From contig CAMWJS010000022.1 in the NCBI GenBank assembly GCA_947174635.1, positions 1-34,882 on the forward strand: a stretch of 34,882 nt of DNA, given 5' to 3'. Source of the stretch: an uncultured Muribaculaceae bacterium. GTDB lineage: Bacteria; Bacteroidota; Bacteroidia; Bacteroidales; Muribaculaceae. Under the pieces are notes generated by a model. That model made no database searches. It was not told where the DNA came from and saw nothing but the letters and a program-made list of their open reading frames with translations. Shown in pieces: positions 24,389-32,892 of the stretch (its first letter is position 1; every line of letters starts with the position of its first letter). The position numbers were made by a program, and so were the translations under genes.

Positions 24389-25939
24389 TTACCAAGTAAA
24401 CCTGAGACCAATCGGCAATGTGAACTCAAACGGCTTTTCTTGCCTGATTGTTTTGATTTCACCACCGGGATTGAAATAGTAATGAATCGACGGCTCTGCA
24501 AATATGCTGAACAACGGTGTAAAATGATACTGTATCCCCATACCTGCCTCAACAGACCATTGCAACGGAACGTGTATATTGAATTTATCAGTTTGGGGCG
24601 TTGACATATCAATAGAGGATTTCCGGACAGACTGTTGTCCACTTACCGGAATATCCAGCGCGCCACCGCCATGCCCATATAGAGAGAATCCTCCGGCAGA
24701 ATAAATGCGGTAATTGAATTTCAAGGGCACTCCTATATAGTGTATCTGCTGATTCACAAGTTGTTCTTCCACTTTGCTTTCATAGCGGAAATCAGATTCC
24801 ATAAATGAATAGCGCAAACCGGTTTCTATGCTCCAGCGGGGTGTGAGAGTCTTATTGAGAGACAGACTAATGATAACCGGCATTTTGTGGTGTGTCGTTT
24901 CGGTAACATCAATTTCAGCGTCAGGCTCTCCTGATGGTAAATCGGGATGTGTGGGGTCAGGAATGCGATACCTGTTGGCATTGTTATGTTCTGATATACC
25001 GGAATATGCCAAAGACAAACTCCAATCCGGGTTGGAACTGTGTCGTAGAACCGGTGTCTTTTGCTCTGTTTTCGGATAATCCAAATCGTTCAACCTGATA
25101 ACAGGCCTTTCGTCATCTTTTGTTATATTATCATTAGAAACAGAAGGTATGGTATCATTCTGAGTTACGACTTCCGTGATAAGTTCTGCATCCTGTATTT
25201 TTTGTTTGTGCAGAATATTATATATCGTTTTGGGTGTGACATCGACTCTGTTATTGTCATCATTTATGACAGTGGTTGTGTCCGGCAAATTCTTGTTATT
25301 GCTGTCATCATTACTGCTTATGATAGAATCTGATGGTTTCTCCTCCTCATGTTTTGGAATAAAATGCCATATAATCATAATCAATACAAGTAATGAAAGC
25401 AATCCCTTTTCCATGCGATATTGCCTGATCATACGTCGCAGCATTGCTTTTGCGCGCGTAAGCTGCGAAGATGAAGAATGTGGAGCGATGCCCAGCAGAG
25501 CAGCAATTTCTTTATGCGAAAGTCCATCAAGAACTGCAAGCCGAAAGACATTCCCGTAGCCTTCAGGTAATTTTTCGATAATCTTATCCAATTCTTCCCA
25601 GGTCAGTTCGCGTACTTCACCTTCGGGTATGACATTATCAGCTATCGCTGTATCCGGCATAGGAACAGAATTGTGGCTGGATTCATCTCTCAGATATTGT
25701 AGCGACAAGTTTTTCATTATGGAGGTAAGCCACGCATCAACCCTTTCAGCGTTTTTCAGAGAAGCTATTGAAGCAAAAGCTATAAGGAAACCGTCATGCA
25801 GAATGTCCCATACCGTATCTGGATTATTGACGTAATACGTCACTATCACACGCATAGGATCAAGATAAGTCTGATAGAGGATTCCAAAGGCCTCTCTATC
25901 TCCTGATTGACATTGTTTAACAAGCTGTATTTTGTCCAT
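24389..25939 (-). CDS. ECF sigma factor fused to transmembrane, linker and outer-membrane beta-barrel
   Basis: One uninterrupted 516-residue frame. Residues 1-75 are sigma region 2 (LVKQCQSGDREAFGILYQTY, then VWDILHDGFLIAF). Residues 118-172 are region 4 with a helix-turn-helix (LPEGYGNVFRLAVLDGLSHK, then EIAALLGIAPHSSSSQLTRA). Residues 179-195 form one hydrophobic membrane segment. Residues 196-304 are an Asp/Asn/Ser/Thr-rich disordered linker. Residues 305-516 are an OMP beta-barrel (WSLSLAYSG, RWSIETGLRYSF, IGVPLKFNYR, FSLYGHGGGAL, WSVEAGMGIQYHF) ending in the aromatic strand FTLPIGLRFTW, typical of BAM substrates. Normal ECF sigmas have about 180 residues. Topology implies a sigma domain held at the inner membrane and tied to the outer membrane. 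No separate anti-sigma gene is adjacent. Confidence 0.88.
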   Translation of the reverse strand: MDKIQLVKQCQSGDREAFGILYQTYLDPMRVIVTYYVNNPDTVWDILHDGFLIAFASIASLKNAERVDAWLTSIMKNLSLQYLRDESSHNSVPMPDTAIADNVIPEGEVRELTWEELDKIIEKLPEGYGNVFRLAVLDGLSHKEIAALLGIAPHSSSSQLTRAKAMLRRMIRQYRMEKGLLSLLVLIMIIWHFIPKHEEEKPSDSIISSNDDSNNKNLPDTTTVINDDNNRVDVTPKTIYNILHKQKIQDAELITEVVTQNDTIPSVSNDNITKDDERPVIRLNDLDYPKTEQKTPVLRHSSNPDWSLSLAYSGISEHNNANRYRIPDPTHPDLPSGEPDAEIDVTETTHHKMPVIISLSLNKTLTPRWSIETGLRYSFMESDFRYESKVEEQLVNQQIHYIGVPLKFNYRIYSAGGFSLYGHGGGALDIPVSGQQSVRKSSIDMSTPQTDKFNIHVPLQWSVEAGMGIQYHFTPLFSIFAEPSIHYYFNPGGEIKTIRQEKPFEFTLPIGLRFTW

Positions 25940-26015
25940 TTATTTAAAGATACCTCTAATTGATGAACAAAAAGCAAAAAGACTGCATCAAATTATAAGA
26001 AAATCTAATTTTTTT

Positions 26016-26047
26016 CAAAATTAGTTGGAGATTGAGAATTTCTCAAT
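26016..26047 (-). promoter_or_regulatory. Promoter of the sigma-barrel gene with overlapping palindrome
   Basis: On the minus strand TAATTTTG (26016-26023) lies 20 bp downstream of ATTG (26044-26047). The -33 part falls in a perfect palindrome ATTGAGAA-T-TTCTCAAT (26031-26047), which also overlaps the GNAT stop codon. The palindrome is a candidate operator or autoregulatory site. The predicted start is about 70 nt before the sigma ATG. Confidence 0.4.
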
Positions 26048-26648
26048 ATGTCAACAGGTCAAAATAGTACATTCGTGTTCTCAATTCCTCGGTTTCGCTA
26101 ATCTCATAAAATGCCTTTTCATCATTTTCACGTCTGAAAAGTGGCTTGAAACCATTGCGTTCGTAATAAGTCAGGGTGTGAGGGTCATTAACGGCATCGA
26201 CAAGGATAAAACGGCACCCTGTTTTATTGTCGGCACTTAAGAACCATTTCTTAATGAAATCCATGATTTGTGCTCCGATACGAAATTGAGCGCCCTGATA
26301 ATCATTGTTTACACCTAATCGTCCAATAAGAACAGCCGGATATGTGCGGCCTTGTTTATTATAGGCGATTGCTTTATTGATATGTCGCTTTGGATTGCTC
26401 GGCAAGTGTGTGGTCTGAATACCGGCATTGGCAAGCGTTATCATTGCAACGATTTTTCTATCGTTGCAATTGTCGAGCCAACAAAAAGTCTTGCCCATAA
26501 GGTCTCTTTCATAGGCAATCGAATCGTTTGCGAAAAAATCGTTTAAGTCATCCACTCCACAGTCGAAACGGGCACAATTAGCCAGTATAAGTTCGTTAAG
26601 CTTATACAAAGTGCAGTCGTTTCAGAGATTAAAAATGGGGACTTCCAT
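26043..26648 (-). pseudogene. GNAT acetyltransferase toxin-like gene with in-frame TGA at codon 9
   Basis: A GCN5-related acetyltransferase of the TacT/AtaT-like toxin type: FDCGVDDLNDFF near the start, IGRLGVNNDYQGAQFRIGAQ in the acetyl-CoA region and YYERNGFKPL near the end. The natural start is the ATG at 26648, overlapping the stop of the upstream small gene (TAATG). That frame reads MEVPIFNL, then TGA (26624-26622), then NDCTLYKLNELILANC without a shift. The gene is thus either inactivated by a nonsense change or started internally at the TTG at 26609, giving 188 residues. Everything after codon 9 is intact, so the lesion is recent or tolerated. TacT/AtaT toxins acetylate aminoacyl-tRNA. 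Confidence 0.75.
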
Positions 26649-26824
26649 TATTTGAGCCAAGAGGGCACAAATTCACGCGAACGACGCATTATCTCTGCGA
26701 TTCTTTTCTCATCTTCTTCAGATAGTACGCGGCGCGGCTTACGTTCGTTTTCTTCAGCCTGACGTACGAAATCATCAGCCAAAGTACCGGTAAGAATAGG
26801 GACAGCTTTAATTGGAGTTGCCAT
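26648..26824 (-). CDS. Small antitoxin-like protein upstream of the GNAT gene
   Basis: A 58-residue protein starting MATPIKAVPILTGTLADDF and ending FVPSWLK. The opening resembles small antitoxin-like proteins in Bacteroidota that begin with an IK-IP-LTG-A pattern and precede GNAT genes. It is charged and helical, with no clear DNA-binding domain. Its stop overlaps the GNAT ATG, the usual sign of toxin-antitoxin coupling. A good promoter lies 23 bp upstream. The family is recalled from experience and was not checked by search. Confidence 0.72.
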   Translation of the reverse strand: MATPIKAVPILTGTLADDFVRQAEENERKPRRVLSEEDEKRIAEIMRRSREFVPSWLK

Positions 26825-26846
26825 ATCAGATTCTGTTTTTATATTA

Positions 26847-26878
26847 CAAAATTACAACATTATAACGAATAAACCAAA
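26847..26878 (-). promoter_or_regulatory. Promoter of the antitoxin/GNAT pair
   Basis: On the minus strand TTTG (26875-26878) is followed after 20 bp by TAATTTTG (26847-26854), a full Bacteroidota promoter. Transcription would begin about 15 nt before the antitoxin ATG. Confidence 0.62.
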
Positions 26879-26909
26879 GGTATGGATGTTAAAGACTTAA
26901 AAGAATGTA

Positions 26910-26945
26910 ACGATATGCCCGACACGGAGAGGGCGGGCATATCGT
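26910..26945. terminator. Hairpin in the GH95-antitoxin intergenic region
   Basis: 12-bp perfect arms (26910-26921 and 26934-26945) with a GC-rich upper stem and a 12-nt loop. On the minus strand it follows the GH95 gene and is trailed by a T-rich run, so it may act as its second terminator. The 304-bp gap between 26825 and 27128 holds this hairpin, the larger one at 27003-27059 and the antitoxin promoter, and no gene. Confidence 0.5.
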
Positions 26946-27002
26946 GATAAGAGAAATTTTTGCATGGTCAAGCTTCGCCCTGCTTCGCGGTCGCATCCTT
27001 AC

Positions 27003-27059
27003 GTTATAAAATTTCCGTATTGAGATAGTTTCAGTATCTCAATACGGAAATTTTATAAC
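27003..27059. terminator. Long perfect hairpin downstream of the GH95 gene
   Basis: Perfect 25-bp inverted repeat arms (27003-27027 and 27035-27059) around a 7-nt loop GTTTCAG. It lies 69 bp after the GH95 stop. The stem ends in A/T-rich runs, so it can work as a terminator on either strand, though it is longer than most. Confidence 0.6.
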
Positions 27060-27128
27060 AGCCGATATCAATGGTATAGAATGCGCCGGTGTGTTGTTAA
27101 TTGCCGGCATTCTTCGGACTCTGTTGCG

Positions 27129-29996
27129 TTAGCGGGTGAAGGCGATGGTGTAGGAGGCGCCTTTTTTGGTGTCGAAGGTTACGGTGTCGTTGTCAGATGA
27201 TTTGACTTTGACGGGGCGTCCCTTGTGGTCAGTGATGGTGGCGTTGGCGATATCTTTGTATGTTACCGTGACTTCGTTGCCTGAAAGCGAGCGGATTGTG
27301 CAGGTGTCGAGTTGTCCGTCGCTCCAGTGCTGGTCTACTTCAAAGTTGCCGCGTGCCTTGAGTCCGCGCATCGAGCCTTTTGCCCAGCATGAGGGGAGGG
27401 CCGGCAACAGGCGTATTGTGCCGCCGTGGCTCTGGAGGAGCATCTCGCTGACTCCGGCGGTAAATCCGTAGTTGCCGTCAATCTGGAACGGAGAATGGGA
27501 GTCAAACAGGTTATAGTAGACTCCGGCTGTCTCATAGGTCAGACCGTAGCTCTCGGAATGGCGGAGCGCTTTGCGTATCGTTTCATGGGCGTGATCGCCG
27601 TCAAGTGCGCGTGCCCAGAGACACAGACGCCATGCGAGTGACCAGCCGGTGGTTTGGTCGCCGCGCAGTTTCAGTGAATTGACGGCAGCCTGGAAGTATT
27701 CGCTTTCCGGGGTAATATCGCTGAGAGGGTAGAGGGCCATGAGGTGCGACTGATGGCGGTGCTCGTTTTGTCCGACAGTGAACGGGCTTGTTTTCCATTC
27801 GCGGAGTATCGGTGTGCCGGCCGGGATATGATGCTCGCCCCATTCGCCGTTGTAAGTCTCTATGGCGAGACCGCGGTCGAGGTGTGCGTATTTATCCTTG
27901 AGCGTGTCGACAAATTCCTGGGTGACGCCTGCATTCTTGCCCAGGATATCGATGGCTTCGAGGGTAGAGGCAAAGAGGTCGGAGATAAGTTGCTGAGCAT
28001 GGGCAGTGCCATGTTCGCGTTGAGGTCCGTGTTCCGGCGACCATTCGTCGGGTGCTACCCATGTGCCGTCGCTGTCTTTTATAAGACGTTCGAGCCAGAA
28101 TTCGGTAGTGCTGAGCATTGTCGGGAATGCTTTCTCTTTGAGGAACTTCCGGTCGAGAGTGAACAGGTAGTGCTGCCAGAGATGGCCGGTATACCATGCA
28201 TTGGCTATGACATAGTTTTCGGCATAGTCGGAGTGTCCGAAGATGTTGTTCTGGGTGTAGCAGGTCCAGCCTTTCGTAGCGCCGGCACGGCGTGCGTATT
28301 CGGGCCACTGCGTGTGCTCGAGTGCCATGCTGTGCACATAGTTGAGATAGGGGAGATGGGTCTCTGACAGGTTGTTGGCTTCGGCCGGCCAGTAATTCAT
28401 CTGCACGTTGATGTCGGAGTGAATGTCTGATTGCCATGCCGGATTGTCGGAGTGGTTCCAGATACCTTGCAGGTTTGACGGGGAGTCCATGCCTCGGGAG
28501 GCGGCGATGAGCAGGTAGCGTCCGTAGGAGTAGTAGAGTTCCTCAAGCATCAATGATGTGGGCGCTGCCACGTCGTTGCCGTTGTTGTAGGCCTTGATCA
28601 TTTCCTCGGTGGTGAGGGTGTTGGCCGCGCCGTCGATTTTCAGCTCGGCGCGGTTGTAGAGCGCAGTATAGTCGGCGGTGTGGCGCTTAAGTAGCTTCTC
28701 CCAACCTTTTGCCGAAGCAGTGCGTGCACGTTTGTCGACCATCGGCACGAGGCGCGAATTGTCGGAGGTGTAGGAGGGGGAATGCTGATCGAAGTTGGTG
28801 GCTCCGGCAAGCACTATGGTGACTTCGTCGGCATCTTTGATTTCTATATTGTCATTATTGGTGGTGATAGTGCCCCCTTTGGCAGTCGGAATTACACGGG
28901 CGGCGAAACTTACGAGATCGAGGTCGCCGTCAAATGATATTTCTCCATCTTTATAGAGGGGTTTTACTACCGATTTCTTTATGTCGTTGAAAAGACTGAC
29001 ACGAATACTTACCTGTCCCGGCTTCGATGCGGCGATATGCACGGCAACAGATTTGTCGGGATAGCTGGCTATATATTCGCGGGTGTAAGTGATATTACCG
29101 TCGGCTGTAGTGTAGGTGACGTTGGCCTTTCCCTCTGATAGGTCGAGGTTGCGCACATAGCCGGTGACGGCCTTGTCGGCGGAATATCCGAAGTTGTCGG
29201 AAATATCCTCGATGTAGAGGTTGCCGAAACTGAGATAGGTGCCGCGCATGGTGGGTGAACCGCTCCAGAGCGATTTGTCATTGAACTGGACACGGTCGCA
29301 TGCGATGCCGCCGAAAATCATTGCGCCGAACTCGCCGTTGCCGATAGGGAGCGCATATTCGGTCCACGGGTCGCTGACGGTGGCTGCGGTCACCGGTGTT
29401 GTGTACCACAGGGTGTTGCGGTGTGTGGGGGTGTAGTCTGTCGACGGCTCGGTGTAGAACTCTTTGACGGCCGGCACCGCAGCTTGCTCGACAATATCCT
29501 CCGGGTTGATGAATGTCACAGGATTGTTGCGGTCGCCGTTGCCATACAGACCGATGGTCGCTCCGGGGCCGCACATGCCCCACTGGTTGATATATTGCCG
29601 GTCGCCGTTGCTGTTGACAAACTCTATTTCCCAGGCATCGGGAAAATGATAGGATGAGGAGTAGACCAAGGCAAGTGGTGATGCGGCCGACCTGTCGTCG
29701 GTGGATTTCAGTTTGCCGTCGAAGCGGGCAAAGTGCCCTGACTTGCTTTGCAGGATGAAGTTCTCAGGAGTGCCGATAAGTTTCCATAATTGGACGGGAT
29801 TGTTTTCTGTGGCCCATGCGGTATGGATTTCTCCGCCGGTAGCGGCATCTTCAAATACTGTTTCGCCTGCCATGAAGGCGATGTAATACCAATGTTCGTT
29901 ACTGTTGTCGCTGAATGCAGGTCGTAGCGCGCCCTTTGCAGGGAACGTCCAACCAATCCAGACAACAAGAAATGCGAGGATTGTTTTCAATTTCAT
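27129..29996 (-). CDS. GH95 alpha-L-fucosidase family glycoside hydrolase
   Basis: A 955-residue secreted enzyme with a signal peptide ([20 protein letters not shown]). Residues 30-170 form an extra N-terminal region ([27 protein letters not shown]) that looks like a ricin/beta-trefoil-like carbohydrate-binding module. The GH95 part begins near 200 ([29 protein letters not shown]). The catalytic (alpha/alpha)6 barrel shows [11 protein letters not shown] (N530, N534), WSPEHGP (E655) and QIDGNYGF (D840). These fit the Asn/Asp/Glu active site known in GH95. Likely activity is release of alpha-1,2-linked fucose from host mucin glycans; some members act on L-galactose instead. Confidence 0.93.
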   Translation of the reverse strand: MKLKTILAFLVVWIGWTFPAKGALRPAFSDNSNEHWYYIAFMAGETVFEDAATGGEIHTAWATENNPVQLWKLIGTPENFILQSKSGHFARFDGKLKSTDDRSAASPLALVYSSSYHFPDAWEIEFVNSNGDRQYINQWGMCGPGATIGLYGNGDRNNPVTFINPEDIVEQAAVPAVKEFYTEPSTDYTPTHRNTLWYTTPVTAATVSDPWTEYALPIGNGEFGAMIFGGIACDRVQFNDKSLWSGSPTMRGTYLSFGNLYIEDISDNFGYSADKAVTGYVRNLDLSEGKANVTYTTADGNITYTREYIASYPDKSVAVHIAASKPGQVSIRVSLFNDIKKSVVKPLYKDGEISFDGDLDLVSFAARVIPTAKGGTITTNNDNIEIKDADEVTIVLAGATNFDQHSPSYTSDNSRLVPMVDKRARTASAKGWEKLLKRHTADYTALYNRAELKIDGAANTLTTEEMIKAYNNGNDVAAPTSLMLEELYYSYGRYLLIAASRGMDSPSNLQGIWNHSDNPAWQSDIHSDINVQMNYWPAEANNLSETHLPYLNYVHSMALEHTQWPEYARRAGATKGWTCYTQNNIFGHSDYAENYVIANAWYTGHLWQHYLFTLDRKFLKEKAFPTMLSTTEFWLERLIKDSDGTWVAPDEWSPEHGPQREHGTAHAQQLISDLFASTLEAIDILGKNAGVTQEFVDTLKDKYAHLDRGLAIETYNGEWGEHHIPAGTPILREWKTSPFTVGQNEHRHQSHLMALYPLSDITPESEYFQAAVNSLKLRGDQTTGWSLAWRLCLWARALDGDHAHETIRKALRHSESYGLTYETAGVYYNLFDSHSPFQIDGNYGFTAGVSEMLLQSHGGTIRLLPALPSCWAKGSMRGLKARGNFEVDQHWSDGQLDTCTIRSLSGNEVTVTYKDIANATITDHKGRPVKVKSSDNDTVTFDTKKGASYTIAFTR

Positions 29997-30060
29997 TTAA
30001 ATAATGTCAGTTAGGTTTGTAGATAATATATTGATATACGCATCAATTTAAATTCGGTGG

Positions 30061-30068
30061 CAAATTTA
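30061..30068 (-). promoter_or_regulatory. Possible -7 box of the GH95 gene
   Basis: CAAATTTA on the plus strand is TAAATTTG on the minus strand, 64 bp before the GH95 ATG. No TTTG is at the right -33 spacing. A similar box TAATTTTG at 30165-30172 faces the LuxR gene. Nothing else was seen in the 242-bp divergent gap. Confidence 0.33.
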
Positions 30069-30238
30069 TAAAAAAATGATTAGAATTCGAATGGAAATAT
30101 GAATAATGATGGGTACTGTACGGAATATCTGATATCCCGCGCATGAAAAGATTAAATAATTTAGTAATTTTGGCATTGAACAGTTACTTATATATTATGG
30201 CTGCGGAGATGTGAGCCGCACAACGATAACCTGGAAAT

Positions 30239-31012
30239 ATGGATATACTGCGTAAAGAGATTAACAGCATATATTACTCGCAGTCGCTCGACAGAGAGAG
30301 CCTTGATGCCGCAGAAGTTGAGGCATGCAAGCGTTTGGCCGAGGGCTATGTGGGCGTTAACGGAGCATGCTCGGTCATAACCGATGCTTCATGCGACCGT
30401 TGCTACCTCTTTGCCGGAAGGTTTGGCTCCCTGATGGGTCTGACCGATGCCCCTGAGCTCTATCAGGAAGTCGACTCAAGCGACGAGGACATTATCTACA
30501 ACCGCCTCCATCCCGAGGACCTTGTGGAAAAACGTATGCTCGAATACGAGTATTTCAAGTTTGTCGATAAATTAAATGCGGAAGATAAGACCCGCTACAA
30601 GGGCGTGTGCCGCATACGCATCAGAAACCGAGCAGGAGATTATATCTTTCTTGACAACAGCGTGCAGATAATGCGCCCGTCGCCGGCTGGCAAAATATGG
30701 CTTATACTTTGTTGCTACGACCTATCGCCGCGGCAGGATGCAGGCAACGGTATCGAGCCGCGGATTGTGAACAATCTTACAGGCGAAATCATCAGCCTTT
30801 CATTGTCGGCTCAAAAAGACCGCATATTGACCGAACGCGAGAAAGAGATACTCCTGTTGATTAAGGATGGCAAACTGAGCAAACAGATAGCCGGAATACT
30901 GAATATAAGCATCCACACCGTCAACCGCCACCGTCAGAACATAATTCAGAAATTGAGCGTCGGCAACTCGTTAGAGGCGGTTATGGCCGCGACTGCAATG
31001 AAGCTTCTGTAA
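30239..31012 (+). CDS. LuxR-type transcriptional regulator with PAS-like sensor
   Basis: A 257-residue regulator. The C-terminal 65 residues are a LuxR/FixJ helix-turn-helix (LTEREKEILLLIKDGKLSKQ, IAGILNISIHTVNRHRQNII). The N-terminal part (about 40-170) looks like a PAS/PAC fold: YLFAGRFGSLMGLT, RLHPEDLVEKRMLEYEYFKF, then VCRIRIRNRAGDYIFLDNSV. No phosphoacceptor receiver domain is present, so it may sense a small ligand or a protein partner directly. It sits between the divergent GH95 gene and the GH13 gene and is a reasonable candidate to control either. The target genes are unknown. Confidence 0.85.
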   Translation: MDILRKEINSIYYSQSLDRESLDAAEVEACKRLAEGYVGVNGACSVITDASCDRCYLFAGRFGSLMGLTDAPELYQEVDSSDEDIIYNRLHPEDLVEKRMLEYEYFKFVDKLNAEDKTRYKGVCRIRIRNRAGDYIFLDNSVQIMRPSPAGKIWLILCCYDLSPRQDAGNGIEPRIVNNLTGEIISLSLSAQKDRILTEREKEILLLIKDGKLSKQIAGILNISIHTVNRHRQNIIQKLSVGNSLEAVMAATAMKLL

Positions 31013-31085
31013 CCCCTCGTATGGTTATAAATCAGTATTGACAGGCATAGGATAACAAGGTAATTTTGTGAAAAATTATTTTGTT

Positions 31086-32789
31086 ATGAAAAGGTTATAT
31101 CTGCTTACTACTGTTTTGAGTTTAGTGATGAGTGTCGGTGCACAGTCCGGCGGAAAGGATTTTGATTGGGGCAATGCTACGGTTTATTTTGTGATTACCG
31201 ACCGTTTCTGCAACGGGGATACTGCAAATGACGTCAACTATGGCCGTGTAGTCGATTACGGAAGCGAACGTCTGAATGCTGCCACTTTCCACGGCGGCGA
31301 TTTCAAGGGTATGCTTGAAAAAGCCAAAGAGGGCTATTTCACCGATATGGGAGTCGATGTGGTATGGATGACGGATGTCTACGAGCAAATCCACGGGTGG
31401 ATGACGGGCAGCGGTCCGGTCAACGATTTCCCGCATTACGGCTACCACGGATATTATCCGTTGGATTATACACAAATCGATAAGAATTACGGCACGGTCG
31501 AGGAGTTTCGCGAGCTTGTCGACACATTGCATTCGCAGGGTATCCGCGTAATGCTCGGAGCAAACCTCAACGACCCAGGTTATCCGACATTGCTTGATGC
31601 CGTGCAATACGGTTTCGCCGATACCGGTCTTACCGAGGAGCAGGCGGCACGGCATATACGAGACTGGAGTTATGACAAATTTTTTGAAGGTCGCATCGGC
31701 TGGAACGGGTGGTACGGCCGTGGCTGGGTACGCATGCCCGACGAAGGCTGGGACGAAAACAATCCTCTTGAAGCCACACTTTACGGTATGCCCGATTTTA
31801 AGGACGAGAGCGACGAAGCTGTCGCAATTCCCGATTTCCTCCACCGCAAATGGAAAAGCGAGGGGAAGAAAAACGACGCATGGGTCAATCCATCGGCGCT
31901 CAAATACCGCAAGAACCGCGACTGGTCGCCGATGCAATATCTCACGGCATGGATTTCATCGTGGGTCGAGGAATTCGGTATCGACGGCTTCCGTTGCGAT
32001 ATCGTTGAAAACGTGCGTCTCAACCGTTGGAAAGGGCTTGACGAAGCCTGCAACGATGCGCTTGCACGGTGGCGTGCCGCCCATCCCGACGACCCTGCGG
32101 CGCAGTGGACCGACCGCTTCTATATGACCGGTGACTTTGACGGCGCGTCAATAGACTATAAACACGATTATGCCGATGCCGGCTTTTCAAGCATGGTCAA
32201 TTTCTATTTCCCAAAGCATGGCGACCTCGACGGAATTGTCTATACCTGGCAGGCATACGCCGACAGTGTCGCCGCCCACAATGACTGGCATCCGTTCAAC
32301 TACCTGAACAACTCATATCACCGCGATGCCGACATGGACAACATGATTGACTGCGCCACGACATTGCTCCTCGCTCCCGGTGTAGCCCAGATATTCTACG
32401 GCGACGAGACAGGCCGCAAACTTAGCGACGCACATTTCAATGTTGACTCCGCGCAGGCATTCCGTTCCGACATGAACTGGAATGACGTTGACAGCACGCT
32501 TCTCGCGCATTACCGCCGCCTCGGCCAAATCCGCCTCGGCAATCCCGCAATAGGCACCGGCCGCCAGCACACCATCGATACCCACTCCTGCCTACGCTAC
32601 ACCGCCAATGGTGATACCCTGCTAATAAAACTGCGCCCCGTTGATGGTCAGTCAATCCCGGTCAACGACATCTTCGATAACGGCGCTCAAGTCACCGAAC
32701 TATACACCGGCCAGACCGCCACAGTAAAAAACAACACAATCTCCTTCCCCCATTACAAAAACAAAATCGCTATCCTCAAAAAAGAATAA
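31086..32789 (+). CDS. MalS-like GH13 alpha-amylase family protein with altered catalytic motifs
   Basis: A 567-residue exported protein (signal MKRLYLLTTVLSLVMSVGAQ) with the overall layout of periplasmic GH13 alpha-amylases of the MalS type: VYFVITDRFCNGD, YHGYYPLDYTQIDKNYGT, IDGFRCDIVENV, SSMVNFYFP and LLAPGVAQIFYGDE. The nucleophile Asp is kept (D305). Region I, normally D-x3-NH, reads GANLND (G158 to D163), so both signature residues differ. The acid/base Glu is replaced by Asp (MTGD, D350). Region IV has YHRD (H412, D414) instead of HD. Activity is therefore doubtful or altered. The ATG at 31086 was preferred over a GTG six codons earlier because it opens the signal peptide. Confidence 0.85.
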   Translation: MKRLYLLTTVLSLVMSVGAQSGGKDFDWGNATVYFVITDRFCNGDTANDVNYGRVVDYGSERLNAATFHGGDFKGMLEKAKEGYFTDMGVDVVWMTDVYEQIHGWMTGSGPVNDFPHYGYHGYYPLDYTQIDKNYGTVEEFRELVDTLHSQGIRVMLGANLNDPGYPTLLDAVQYGFADTGLTEEQAARHIRDWSYDKFFEGRIGWNGWYGRGWVRMPDEGWDENNPLEATLYGMPDFKDESDEAVAIPDFLHRKWKSEGKKNDAWVNPSALKYRKNRDWSPMQYLTAWISSWVEEFGIDGFRCDIVENVRLNRWKGLDEACNDALARWRAAHPDDPAAQWTDRFYMTGDFDGASIDYKHDYADAGFSSMVNFYFPKHGDLDGIVYTWQAYADSVAAHNDWHPFNYLNNSYHRDADMDNMIDCATTLLLAPGVAQIFYGDETGRKLSDAHFNVDSAQAFRSDMNWNDVDSTLLAHYRRLGQIRLGNPAIGTGRQHTIDTHSCLRYTANGDTLLIKLRPVDGQSIPVNDIFDNGAQVTELYTGQTATVKNNTISFPHYKNKIAILKKE

Positions 32790-32804
32790 TATTCCACATG
32801 ATTT

Positions 32805-32841
32805 ATGAGGCTGCACATTATGATGCAGCCTCATTCTCTTT
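32805..32841 (+). terminator. Terminator after the GH13 gene
   Basis: 11-bp perfect stem ATGAGGCTGCA (32805-32815) and TGCAGCCTCAT (32824-32834), with an 8-nt loop, followed by TCTCTTT. It lies 15 bp after the stop codon. Confidence 0.82.
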
Positions 32842-32892
32842 AAGCTCCTATCTTAAATTTCGGACGGTTACTTATCTTATAATGTATCCAGA

